Part shown: piece after piece, positions 1-6,856 of the stretch
Layout of the letters: every line of letters begins with the position of its first letter
Numbering within the stretch: position 1 is the first letter of the stretch
Source of the DNA: an uncultured Bacteroides sp.
GTDB lineage: Bacteria > Bacteroidota > Bacteroidia > Bacteroidales > UBA11471
Length of the DNA stretch: 10,442 nt
Assembly (NCBI GenBank): GCA_905210875.1
Contig: CAJLYN010000064.1
Location: 1-10,442 of the forward strand
Direction of reading: 5' to 3'
Program-made: the position numbers and the translations under genes
The notes under the pieces: generated by a model
Told to the model about the DNA's origin: nothing
Databases searched by the model: none
The model's input: the letters and a program-made list of their open reading frames with translations, nothing else

Positions 1-126
1 CGTCGTGCCGCCATCGACCTCAACATACCCCTCATCACCAACTCGCGACTGGCTTCGGCATTTATCTCGGCCTTCTGCGATACCGACCTCGACACGCTCG
101 AAATCAAATCGTGGGAGGAGTATTGA
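1..126 (+). CDS. carB: Carbamoyl-phosphate synthase large chain, C-terminal end (5' truncated)
   Basis: Reading frame 1 is open from the window edge to a TGA at 124-126 and gives 41 residues, beginning RRAAIDLNIPLITN and ending IKSWEEY. The 'R-A-x-D-x-NIPLITN ... A-x-AFI' pattern is the end of the methylglyoxal-synthase-like allosteric domain that closes the CarB subunit. CarB makes carbamoyl phosphate in the cytoplasm for pyrimidine and arginine synthesis, and this last domain binds effectors. Free methylglyoxal synthase shares the fold, but its corresponding segment usually differs (NIP-x-A-TN), so CarB is favoured. Only about 4% of the roughly 1075-residue protein is visible, so its integrity cannot be judged. 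It is followed at once by a strong terminator and has no evident link to the next gene. Confidence 0.83.
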   Translation, partial: RRAAIDLNIPLITNSRLASAFISAFCDTDLDTLEIKSWEEY

Positions 127-153
127 TAACGTAATCCCTCCGGATTCCATACC

Positions 154-187
154 AGGCAGCCCGCCATGTAGCGGGCTGCCTTTTTTT
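154..187 (+). terminator. Rho-independent terminator after carB
   Basis: A perfect 11-bp GC-rich stem (154-164 pairing with 171-181) encloses a 6-base loop, CATGTA. The T that closes the stem is followed by six more T at 182-187. It lies 28 bases after the carB stop codon and is a textbook intrinsic terminator ending the carB transcript. Confidence 0.95.
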
Positions 188-302
188 GCTTACAGGTGAA
201 CTACATCCGACTTTTCAACAAGAGGAAAGAGAAAAATGTCGAGATTCTCGAAAGTCCACCTTTTAAACGCAAAAAATCCGCTTATAGCTACAATTATATG
301 GC

Positions 303-310
303 TACATTTG
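303..310 (+). promoter_or_regulatory. Candidate Bacteroidetes -7 promoter element for the GH127/GH146 gene
   Basis: TACATTTG matches the Bacteroidetes sigma-ABfr -7 consensus TAnnTTTG exactly and sits 63 bases upstream of the ATG at 374. No clear TTTG-type -33 element is seen 19-21 bases further upstream, so the call rests on the -7 box and its position downstream of the carB terminator. Confidence 0.45.
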
Positions 311-373
311 CCTCAGACAATATGAATAACCCATCTACACCACCTCACTCGACTTGAAAAACACACATTCCAC

Positions 374-2722
374 ATGAAAATCTCAATGTTCCTTTTTATC
401 GGTATGCTGGTTTTGTCGACAACACAAGGCAGTGCCCAAACCGATACACACATAGAATCTTTTCCCGTCAACCAGGTGCGCCTGACCGAAAGTCCCTTCA
501 AACACGCCCAGGAAATGGACATCTGTTACCTGCTTGGGCTCAACCCCGACCGACTGCTGGCTCCTTACCGCAAAGAGGCAGGACTGACACCCAAAGCCCC
601 CAACTACGGAAACTGGGAAAACAGCGGGCTCGACGGCCACATAGGCGGACATTACCTCTCGGCTCTCTCCTATATGTATGCCGCTACCGGGAACAGTGAA
701 ATCAAAACCCGGCTCGACTACATGCTCAACGAACTGCAAACCTGCCAGGAGGCTGCCGGCGACGGCTATCTGTGCGGCGTACCCGGCGGACGGGCCATGT
801 GGGAAGAGATAGCCCGCGGCGACATTCGCGCCAGTCGTTTCGACCTCAACGGGAAATGGGTACCTCTCTATAACATACACAAAACCTTTGCCGGCCTGCG
901 CGACGCCTGCCTGCAAACGGGTAGCCGACAGGCCAAGACCATGCTGATAAAACTTACCGACTGGTGGCTCGGCCTCGTGTCGCAACTGAACGACGACCAG
1001 ATACAGGAGATGCTTACCAGCGAACACGGCGGCCTGAACGAGATATTCGCCGACGTAGCGGCCATAACAGGCGATGAAAAATACCTGCAACTGGCCCGCC
1101 GCTTCTCCCACCAGGAGATACTGCAATCGCTGCTGCGGCACGAAGATTGCCTCACGGGTATGCACGCCAACACACAGATACCGAAAGTCATCGGTTTCAA
1201 GCGAATAGCCGACGTGGGAGATGATGCCTTGTGGAGCGAAGCTGCCGCCTACTTCTGGAAGAGTATCGTCGAGAACCGTACCATCTCCATCGGAGGCAAC
1301 AGCGTCAGAGAACATTTCAACCCGACCGACGATTTCAGCAGTATGCTCCACAGCGAACAAGGCCCTGAGACCTGCAACACCTACAACATGCTGCGGCTCA
1401 CCAAGATGCTCTACGAGACCAGCGGTAACCCGCATTACATCGACTACTACGAACGGGCACTCTACAACCATATACTCTCGACGGTAAACCCCGTGCAGGG
1501 AGGGTTTGTATACTTCACCCCCATGCGTCCGGGACACTACCGGGTCTACTCCCAACCGCAGACCTGCTTCTGGTGCTGCGTAGGGTCGGGACTCGAAAAC
1601 CACGCCCGCTACGGCGAGATGATTTACGGACACAGCGACGACACACTCTATGTCAACCTTTTCATACCGTCGGTCCTTCAATGGGGTAAAAGTAAAATCG
1701 AACAACAGACAGTCTTTCCCGAAGCGGAAGAGACAAGTTTCGTCATTCGCCGGCAAAAAGGACGGCGGAGTTTCACCCTCCGGCTCCGTCTTCCCGAGTG
1801 GACCAATGAAAAAGAGGTGGAGCTGTCGGTAAACGGCACACCGCAACCTGTTGAGGTTGTCGACGGATACATCACACTCACGCGCACCTGGTCGCAAGGC
1901 GACAAGGCCCGGTTGCGCCTGCCCATGCACCTGCAAGCCGTGGCCCTGCCCGACGGCTCGGCCAACTACTCGTTCCTTTACGGTCCCGTGGTACTGGCGG
2001 CACAGATGGGCAAGCAGGAACAAACCGGCCTCTTTGCCGACGACAGCCGTGGCGGGCACATAGCCGCCGGGAAACGGCTACCCCTGCAAGAAATGCCTGT
2101 CGTGGTAAGCGAAGAAGCAACCCTGCTCTCGCATCTCGAAAAGGTCGAGGACAGCCCCCTCACCTTCAAACTGCACGATGTATATCCACAACGCTATGAG
2201 GGAATGGTACTACAACCCTTCTATCGTCTCTACGAGTGCCGATACATGGTCTATTGGCCAGTGATTAGCGATACCGAGCTGCAAAACCGTATAGAACATC
2301 TGGCCGCCGAAGAGGCCCAACGAGCCACCCTCGACTCCATCACCACCGATATGGTGGTATGCGGCGAGCAACAGCCCGAGAGCGACCATGCCGTGCAAGC
2401 CGAACAATCGCGCATCGGCGACGATGAGGGGCGACACTGGCGCGAGGCAAACGGGTGGTTCAGCTACCGCATGAAGACAAGAGAAGGGGCAGCAAGCCGA
2501 CTTCATATCACCTATCTTCCGGAATTCAGAAGAGATGCCCGTATCGAAATAAACGGACAAGAGGTGGGAAGGCTCACCGACAGCCACCTGTCGGACACGG
2601 CTGTGGCCGAAATTGAAATTCCGCAAACGCTTCGTGGTGAAGAAGTATTGACGATAACGATAAGCAAAGGAGTGCAGAAAGTTACCCCCCATATCTACGA
2701 AATACGCCTTACCACCCGATAA
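374..2722 (+). CDS. Secreted beta-L-arabinofuranosidase, DUF1680 family (GH127/GH146)
   Basis: The 782-residue protein starts with a type I signal peptide (hydrophobic core about residues 4-16, likely cut after SA at 20-21). The (alpha/alpha)6-barrel DUF1680 domain follows, from about 30 to 440. Visible signature segments are NWENSGLDGHIGGHYLSA (80-97), VPLYNIHKTFAGLRDA (163-178) and HANTQIPK (264-271). By comparison with Bifidobacterium HypBA1, the zinc site and cysteine nucleophile map to E332, C334, C401 and C402 (ETC and FWCCVGSG), and the general acid/base to E313 (VREHF). All are intact. A beta-sandwich follows, then a DUF4986-like segment around 600-630 (PFYRLY..RYMVYW) and a DUF6805-like C-terminal domain (about 695-782). 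The family releases beta-L-arabinofuranose from plant glycans and glycoproteins. The close match to the Bacteroides pattern favours GH146, but the exact family is not settled. It probably acts in the periplasm. No lipobox and no T9SS sorting domain are seen. No SusCD or regulator is adjacent. Confidence 0.92.
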   Translation: MKISMFLFIGMLVLSTTQGSAQTDTHIESFPVNQVRLTESPFKHAQEMDICYLLGLNPDRLLAPYRKEAGLTPKAPNYGNWENSGLDGHIGGHYLSALSYMYAATGNSEIKTRLDYMLNELQTCQEAAGDGYLCGVPGGRAMWEEIARGDIRASRFDLNGKWVPLYNIHKTFAGLRDACLQTGSRQAKTMLIKLTDWWLGLVSQLNDDQIQEMLTSEHGGLNEIFADVAAITGDEKYLQLARRFSHQEILQSLLRHEDCLTGMHANTQIPKVIGFKRIADVGDDALWSEAAAYFWKSIVENRTISIGGNSVREHFNPTDDFSSMLHSEQGPETCNTYNMLRLTKMLYETSGNPHYIDYYERALYNHILSTVNPVQGGFVYFTPMRPGHYRVYSQPQTCFWCCVGSGLENHARYGEMIYGHSDDTLYVNLFIPSVLQWGKSKIEQQTVFPEAEETSFVIRRQKGRRSFTLRLRLPEWTNEKEVELSVNGTPQPVEVVDGYITLTRTWSQGDKARLRLPMHLQAVALPDGSANYSFLYGPVVLAAQMGKQEQTGLFADDSRGGHIAAGKRLPLQEMPVVVSEEATLLSHLEKVEDSPLTFKLHDVYPQRYEGMVLQPFYRLYECRYMVYWPVISDTELQNRIEHLAAEEAQRATLDSITTDMVVCGEQQPESDHAVQAEQSRIGDDEGRHWREANGWFSYRMKTREGAASRLHITYLPEFRRDARIEINGQEVGRLTDSHLSDTAVAEIEIPQTLRGEEVLTITISKGVQKVTPHIYEIRLTTR

Positions 2723-2837
2723 TCAGGCCGGGGAGAAAACAAGACGTCACCAGTCTGCCTTGTTATCGGATACTCACACCAATGCGTATCGTTATCAGCG
2801 GAAAAACCGACACGGAATTCATGCTGCACGTAATATC

Positions 2838-2873
2838 GCACAGCCCTATTCTCATATAAGAGTAGGGCTGTGC
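2838..2873 (+). terminator. Long hairpin, possible terminator without a T tract
   Basis: A 15-bp stem (2838-2852 with 2859-2873, all paired, with one G:U wobble) closes a 6-base loop, CATATA. It lies 115 bases after the arabinofuranosidase stop. Neither strand has a run of T next to the stem, so it is not a classical intrinsic terminator. It may instead stabilise the mRNA 3' end, act with a factor, or be a relic of a mobile repeat. Confidence 0.45.
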
Positions 2874-3005
2874 CGATAAATACAACGATGAAACGAAATA
2901 AAAGCACTCGTATATAAATACACGACCCCATAATTTCTTCAAAAAAATTGAACCGACACCGAAACTTTTTGATGCGCGCCTTCGTCTAAATCATAAAAAA
3001 AGATT

Positions 3006-3013
3006 TTAATTTG
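3006..3013 (+). promoter_or_regulatory. Weak candidate -7 element for the DUF2807 gene
   Basis: TTAATTTG differs from the Bacteroidetes -7 consensus TAnnTTTG at one position and lies 22 bases before the ATG at 3036, within an AT-rich tract. No good -33 partner is seen. This is the best match in the leader but remains weak. Confidence 0.25.
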
Positions 3014-3035
3014 TTCCATTACAACTTATCACCCC

Positions 3036-3860
3036 ATGAAAAAGACTGCTATCGCACTGGCACTCACAACCATGCTGCTATTTGCCAACACATCGTGCAT
3101 CACCATTATTGCCTCGTCGTGCAACAACGACAAGAGTGCCGACACGGCAATAAAAGCCAGTAAAACGTACAAGACAAAAAACGTTGCCGTCGAAGAGTTC
3201 AATGCCATAAAGGCCAGTTCGGCAATAGACGTCATCTATACCCAGACCGAAGGAGAACCCACGGTCGAGGTCTATGCTCCCGACAACATCATCGACCATA
3301 TCACCGTCAAGGTAAAAGATGAAACACTGGTCATAGGGGTAGAACGCCATACCCGCATAAAAGGGAGATGTCAAAAAGTAGTACGCGTATCGGCTCCCGC
3401 CGTGCATCGCTTCCAATCATCGAGCGCGGGCGACATCGTTCTGAAAAACGGACTGACCACAACCGGTAAAGTAGAAATAAAAGCCAGCAGCGCTGGCGAC
3501 ATCAAGGGCGAAGGTATCGCCTGCACCGACCTGTATATCGACGCCAGTTCGGCAGGGGATATCCAACTGAAAGAGATTACCTGCACCCATATCGAGGCCA
3601 AGACCAGTTCCGGCGGCGACATCGAACTCTCGGGCCGGTGCGAAAAAGCTGTTTACAAGACATCGAGTGCCGGCGACATAAACGCAAAGAAGATGAAAGC
3701 CGTCGACGTAGATGCAACCGCCAGCTCGGCCGGCGACATCAGTTGCCACGTATCGGGCCAACTGACAGCCCGCACATCGAGCAGCGGAGAAATTTTCTAC
3801 AAAGGCAACCCGTCGGCCATCGACTATTCTCCTAAAAAAGACCTAAAAAAAATCGATTGA
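3036..3860 (+). CDS. DUF2807 (head GIN domain) exported repeat protein, probable lipoprotein
   Basis: This 274-residue protein has an N-terminal export signal with two candidate lipidation cysteines, C21 (ANTSC) and C29 (IASSC). Neither is a strong canonical lipobox, so lipidation is probable but not certain. From residue 50 it follows the DUF2807 pattern: a VEEFNAIKASSAIDVIYTQ opening, then turns of about 20 residues. The hexapeptide SSAGDI or a close variant occurs at 129, 151, 171, 191, 210, 230 and 248, and a first degenerate copy SSAIDV is at 61. Such spacing predicts a right-handed beta-helix in which each S-S-A-G-D-I lies at the same corner. The family is common in Bacteroidota envelopes and has no established biochemical role; adhesion or envelope-associated functions are only guesses. 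The start has the first basic residues directly before the hydrophobic stretch. It stands alone, and the next gene has its own promoter. Confidence 0.88.
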   Translation: MKKTAIALALTTMLLFANTSCITIIASSCNNDKSADTAIKASKTYKTKNVAVEEFNAIKASSAIDVIYTQTEGEPTVEVYAPDNIIDHITVKVKDETLVIGVERHTRIKGRCQKVVRVSAPAVHRFQSSSAGDIVLKNGLTTTGKVEIKASSAGDIKGEGIACTDLYIDASSAGDIQLKEITCTHIEAKTSSGGDIELSGRCEKAVYKTSSAGDINAKKMKAVDVDATASSAGDISCHVSGQLTARTSSSGEIFYKGNPSAIDYSPKKDLKKID

Positions 3861-3888
3861 AAATAGACTCGTTCCACGTCCATTTCGC

Positions 3889-3896
3889 TATCTTTG
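3889..3896 (+). promoter_or_regulatory. Bacteroidetes -7 promoter element for the small lipoprotein gene
   Basis: TATCTTTG is an exact match to the TAnnTTTG consensus, followed by the commonly seen C. It lies in the 77-base gap between the two genes and 42 bases before the ATG at 3938, a normal leader length. A clear -33 TTTG is missing at the ideal spacing. The nearest TTGA (3857-3860) is too far upstream. Confidence 0.65.
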
Positions 3897-3937
3897 CATC
3901 GTTTATGCATCATTAACTAATCAAACAAAAAACTATC

Positions 3938-4348
3938 ATGAAAACGATGTTCCGATCGCTTCTGGTCAGTGCGATCATTCTGTTGAGCGTGACTCTCACC
4001 TCATGCAGCAAAGACGATGAACAATTCGGCATAACCGGTAGCAGCGACAATGCCGAGATGATAATCGGAGATTGGTATTTTACGGGAAACATTGCTCCTT
4101 CACTCCTGCTCAATGCCGATGGAAGTTGTGCCATATACTACGGCTCCAATTCCATCAGAAACGATGCTACGGGAAAATGGATTTACGAAAAAGATTCTCG
4201 CACATTGGTGTGTATCATATACAACAACGACGGCACGGTAAGCACATCGTTTACCTATTGCGTAAAGGCCCTGACAGAACACACCCTTACTGCCGAATGG
4301 TCTTCGGTTGATTACGGGACACGGACTGATACGTGGATAAGAAAATAA
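3938..4348 (+). CDS. Small lipocalin-like surface lipoprotein
   Basis: This 136-residue protein opens with a lipoprotein signal peptide: KTMFR, a hydrophobic core at 8-20, and the lipobox LTSC with lipidated C23. The residues after the cysteine, SKDDE (24-28), are the acidic type of lipoprotein export signal known to carry Bacteroidota lipoproteins to the cell surface, so surface exposure is inferred. The mature part of about 110 residues starts with a conserved-looking IIGDWYFTG (42-50) and continues as short alternating beta strands. It contains LNADGSC and GKWIYEKDSRTL and ends in DTWIRK. This GxW opening and strand pattern resemble the lipocalin-like domains common in Bacteroidales lipoproteins. 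The ligand and role are unknown. A second in-frame ATG at 3947 would also leave a working signal. It has its own promoter element and is closed by a strong terminator, so it is probably monocistronic. Confidence 0.85.
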   Translation: MKTMFRSLLVSAIILLSVTLTSCSKDDEQFGITGSSDNAEMIIGDWYFTGNIAPSLLLNADGSCAIYYGSNSIRNDATGKWIYEKDSRTLVCIIYNNDGTVSTSFTYCVKALTEHTLTAEWSSVDYGTRTDTWIRK

Positions 4349-4368
4349 TATGCCGATTACAGAATTTG

Positions 4369-4406
4369 AAAAAAGTGCCGATAGATACAATTTATCGGCA
4401 CTTTTT
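4369..4406. terminator. Strong bidirectional intrinsic terminator
   Basis: A 14-bp stem (4370-4383 with 4393-4406) has the GC-rich core GTGCCGATA, which can extend by two further pairs to leave a 5-base loop. It is flanked by an A run on the left (4369-4374) and a T run on the right (4402-4406). It therefore reads as a terminator on both strands. It ends the small lipoprotein transcript and separates it from the T9SS operon. Confidence 0.9.
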
Positions 4407-4421
4407 GAGTTTAATGATTGA

Positions 4422-4441
4422 GCATCGCCGGAAAGCGGTGC
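4422..4441 (+). promoter_or_regulatory. Hairpin in the leader of porP
   Basis: A 7-bp stem (4422-4428 with 4435-4441, one T:G wobble) has the 6-base loop CGGAAA. It ends only seven bases before the first porP ATG, where it could affect translation start in an mRNA without a Shine-Dalgarno site. Function is inferred from position only. Confidence 0.3.
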
Positions 4442-4448
4442 CTCTTTC

Positions 4449-5405
4449 ATGCGCATGAAAAATAAACGATACCTGCTCCTTCTGCTGTTGATGCTGCCGA
4501 GTATGGGTCTGTTGCGGGCACAAGACGACACGCAACTGAGCCAATACTGGGCCATGCCGTCGTATTACAACGCCGGAGCAGCAGGTATCTACGAAAAGCT
4601 CAACCTGCGCGCCGCCACCCGCCAGCAATGGGTGGGAATGCCGGGAGCCCCCAAGTCGTTCCTGGCCCTAGCCGACATGCCGCTGCGATTTCTCAAAGCC
4701 GACCACGGCGTAGGGGTGATGCTGGCCAACGACAGTTACGGACTCTTCAAGACCACCTCGCTCGGCCTGCAATATGCCTACAAGGTACGGCTGTGGGGCG
4801 GACAACTGAGTCTCGGCCTGCAACTGGGGCTCGTCAGCCAGACATTCGACGGCACCGAAGTATTTATTCCCGAAAGTGACTACCACCAACAAACCGACAA
4901 CGCCATACCCACCACCGAATTGCAGGGTACGGCCTTTGACGTGGGTTTCGGAGTGTACTATACCCACAAATATTTCTACGCCGGACTATCCTCTACACAC
5001 CTTACACAACCCACCATTTCGTTCGACGAAAATTACGAAGGCTCCATTACCCGCGCATATTATTTCATGGCAGGAGGCAATATTCCCTTGAAGAATGCGT
5101 TATATGAAGTGCAGCCGTCGATGTTGTTGAAGACAACTTTCCAAATGACACAAGCCGAACTGACTCTGCGGTTGAGATACAACCGATTCATCTGGGGTGG
5201 ATTGGCCTACCGATGGAAAGAGGCCGTAATCTTCATGGCGGGCTGCGAATTTAAAAACTTCCTGTTGGGATATTCCTACGACTACTCGACATCGGCCATA
5301 CAGAAAGCCACGAGCGGCAGCCACGAAGTATTTGTGGGATACAGCATGAAACTCGAATTGTCAAAAGGAAAGAAAAACAAACATAAAAGCATACGAATTC
5401 TATAA
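4449..5405 (+). CDS. porP: T9SS outer-membrane protein PorP/SprF family
   Basis: This 318-residue protein has a signal peptide (MRMKNKRY, then a leucine-rich core, likely cut near A24 in LLRAQ). The hallmark mature start DDTQLSQYWAMPSYYNAGAAG (26-46) corresponds to the Q-x-SQY...N-P-A-x-AG opening of PorP/SprF proteins. Alternating polar and hydrophobic strands run to the C terminus, as in an outer-membrane beta barrel, for example LGLQYAYKVRLWGGQLSLGLQ (105-125) and FDVGFGVYYTHKYFYAGLS (163-181). PorP belongs to the T9SS trans-envelope machinery, and the family includes SprF, needed for SprB secretion in gliding species. It is first in the operon, and its stop is 3 bases before the first possible start of the next gene. 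ATG 4455 (MKNKRY) is an equally good start. The basic tail KGKKNKHKSIRIL is unusual for a barrel end and may face the periplasm. Confidence 0.92.
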   Translation: MRMKNKRYLLLLLLMLPSMGLLRAQDDTQLSQYWAMPSYYNAGAAGIYEKLNLRAATRQQWVGMPGAPKSFLALADMPLRFLKADHGVGVMLANDSYGLFKTTSLGLQYAYKVRLWGGQLSLGLQLGLVSQTFDGTEVFIPESDYHQQTDNAIPTTELQGTAFDVGFGVYYTHKYFYAGLSSTHLTQPTISFDENYEGSITRAYYFMAGGNIPLKNALYEVQPSMLLKTTFQMTQAELTLRLRYNRFIWGGLAYRWKEAVIFMAGCEFKNFLLGYSYDYSTSAIQKATSGSHEVFVGYSMKLELSKGKKNKHKSIRIL

Positions 5406-5408
5406 GCT

Positions 5409-6830
5409 ATGTATATGAAACGGTACATCTCATACCTCGGCCTGGCCGCCATCTTGAGCAGCTGCGCCTCATCGGGAAGCACCAACGGAGGTGAACTCAC
5501 CGGCGTAGGCGGTATGGCTTGGGGCGAACCCACCCCCTATGGCATGGTCCTTGTAAAACGAGGGTCTTTTGAAATGGGGCATAACGATACCGACAGTCTC
5601 TGGGGTACACAACCCAATGCACGGTCGATTTCGGTCGATGCCTTCTGGATGGACGATACCGAAATCACCAATTCGGAATACAAACAATTTGTATATTGGG
5701 TGCGCGACTCCATTATACGCGAACGGCTGGCCGACCCGGCCTACGGCGGCGATGAAACCTTCAAAATCGAAGAAGACCGCGAAGGAAACCCCGTAACGCC
5801 TCACCTCAACTGGGCCAAAGCCATTCCCTGGCGCAACCCCACCGAAGACGAGGCCCGAGCCATAGAGAGCGTCTACCGCATCGACCCCATATCAGGGAAA
5901 CGGGTTCTCGACGTTACCCAGCTCAATTACCGCTACGACGTGTACAACCACACCGAGGCAGCCAAGCGCCGCAACCGCATGGACCCGGCCCGTCGCATAC
6001 TCAACACCGACATCACTCCGGGCAACGAAGAGATTCTCATCTCCAAAGATACGGCCTTTATCAACGACGACGGACAAATCGTTACGCAGACCATCATACG
6101 GCAACGCCAGAACGAATTTGACTTTCTCAACACCTACATCATCAACATCTACCCCGACACGACGGTGTGGGTCAACGACTTTGAAAATGCCTACAACGAG
6201 CCCTATATGCGCATGTACTTTGCACACCCCGGCTACAACGACTATCCGGTGGTAGGCGTATCGTGGGAGCAGGCCAACGCCTTCTGTGTATGGCGCACCA
6301 ACCTCCTGCGCTCGGCCATGATACAAGACCGCATGGTCGAACCCTACCGTCTGCCGACCGAGGCCGAGTGGGAATATGCCGCCCGCGCCGGCAAGAACGA
6401 GAACAGCTATCCCTGGGACGAGAATGCCACGCTGACCGACAAAGGCTGCTTCTATGCCAACTTCAAGCCCATGAAGGGAAACTATCTCCAAGACGGCAAC
6501 CTGATAACCTCGCGCGTAGGCATTTACCCGCCCAATGAATTTGGCCTCTACGACATGGCCGGCAACGTATCGGAATGGACGGCCACGGCCTACACCGAGT
6601 CGGTCGACCGCTACACAAGCGACATGAACCCCGACTTCCGCTACAATGCCGCCAAAGAAGACCCCTACCGCATGAAACGGAAAATCGTGCGCGGAGGTTC
6701 CTGGAAAGATGTGTCGAACTTCGTCCGCTCCGACCTGCGAATGTGGGAATATCAGAACGAGCAACGCTCCTACATCGGATTCCGCTGCGTGCGCACGCAG
6801 GTAGGATTTGCCAAAGGACGCAGAAATTAA
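5409..6830 (+). CDS. gldK: T9SS ring lipoprotein PorK/GldK
   Basis: This 473-residue lipoprotein has lipobox ILSSC (C19). It carries a formylglycine-generating-enzyme-like (SUMF1) fold: GSFEMG (52-57), TEITNSEYKQF (84-94), YPVVGVSWEQANAFCVW (279-295), YRLPTEAEWEYAARAG (313-328), FGLYDMAGNVSEW (378-390), RGGSW (428-432) and YIGFRCV (455-461). The region after RGGSW has no cysteine pair, so the copper/oxidase chemistry of true FGE is absent and the fold is structural. About 180 residues between 95 and 278 are inserted relative to FGE, as is usual for GldK. In the known system GldK forms, with GldN, the ring attached under the outer membrane. It is translated 3 bases after porP. The second ATG at 5415 (MKRYIS) gives a more typical signal peptide and may be the real start. 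Confidence 0.97.
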   Translation: MYMKRYISYLGLAAILSSCASSGSTNGGELTGVGGMAWGEPTPYGMVLVKRGSFEMGHNDTDSLWGTQPNARSISVDAFWMDDTEITNSEYKQFVYWVRDSIIRERLADPAYGGDETFKIEEDREGNPVTPHLNWAKAIPWRNPTEDEARAIESVYRIDPISGKRVLDVTQLNYRYDVYNHTEAAKRRNRMDPARRILNTDITPGNEEILISKDTAFINDDGQIVTQTIIRQRQNEFDFLNTYIINIYPDTTVWVNDFENAYNEPYMRMYFAHPGYNDYPVVGVSWEQANAFCVWRTNLLRSAMIQDRMVEPYRLPTEAEWEYAARAGKNENSYPWDENATLTDKGCFYANFKPMKGNYLQDGNLITSRVGIYPPNEFGLYDMAGNVSEWTATAYTESVDRYTSDMNPDFRYNAAKEDPYRMKRKIVRGGSWKDVSNFVRSDLRMWEYQNEQRSYIGFRCVRTQVGFAKGRRN

Positions 6831-6856
6831 GAACCGAAAAAAATTTGTCAGCCATC

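Larger units (their letters stand above)
2723..3035. other. Non-coding gap between the arabinofuranosidase and DUF2807 genes
   Basis: These 313 bases hold no convincing gene. They contain one strong hairpin (2838-2873, listed separately) and an AT-rich stretch from about 2930 to 3020 that is the expected place for the promoter of the next gene. The short direct repeat GTTATC occurs at about 2761 and again near 2790, without obvious meaning. Confidence 0.7.

Noticed and set aside
383..2059. A 558-codon open frame on the minus strand inside the arabinofuranosidase gene
   Set aside because: The + strand gene shows intact family motifs along the whole stretch. The antisense frame shows no recognisable domain and is a by-product of biased codon use. 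Similar antisense frames lie under gldK, gldL, gldM and gldN.
2650..2722. A T9SS sorting domain at the end of the arabinofuranosidase
   Set aside because: The C terminus belongs to a DUF6805-like sandwich. The terminal residues, KVTPHIYEIRLTTR, lack the usual CTD pattern (P-x-P, a conserved G-Y or G-V segment and a K-rich end).
2695..2931. A 78-codon minus-strand frame with a hydrophobic start
   Set aside because: It overlaps the end of the arabinofuranosidase gene and reads through the 2838-2873 hairpin. It lacks a good -7 element (the best is a T-only run ending in G) and has no recognisable family. Its hydrophobic look comes from AT-rich intergenic sequence.
3420..3794. A CRISPR-like or DNA-level tandem repeat
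   Set aside because: The repetition is in the protein only. The nucleotide copies differ at many synonymous sites and are spaced by coding turns.
5409..6830. GldK as an active formylglycine-generating enzyme or sulfatase maturase
   Set aside because: The cysteine pair expected after RGGSW is missing, and the gene lies in the T9SS cluster with a lipobox, so it is a structural ring lipoprotein.
6575..6856. A 94-codon upstream extension of the gldL frame
   Set aside because: It lies wholly inside gldK in another frame, and its translation is R/H-rich and unlike GldL. The family N terminus begins at MGKYKRY at 6857.
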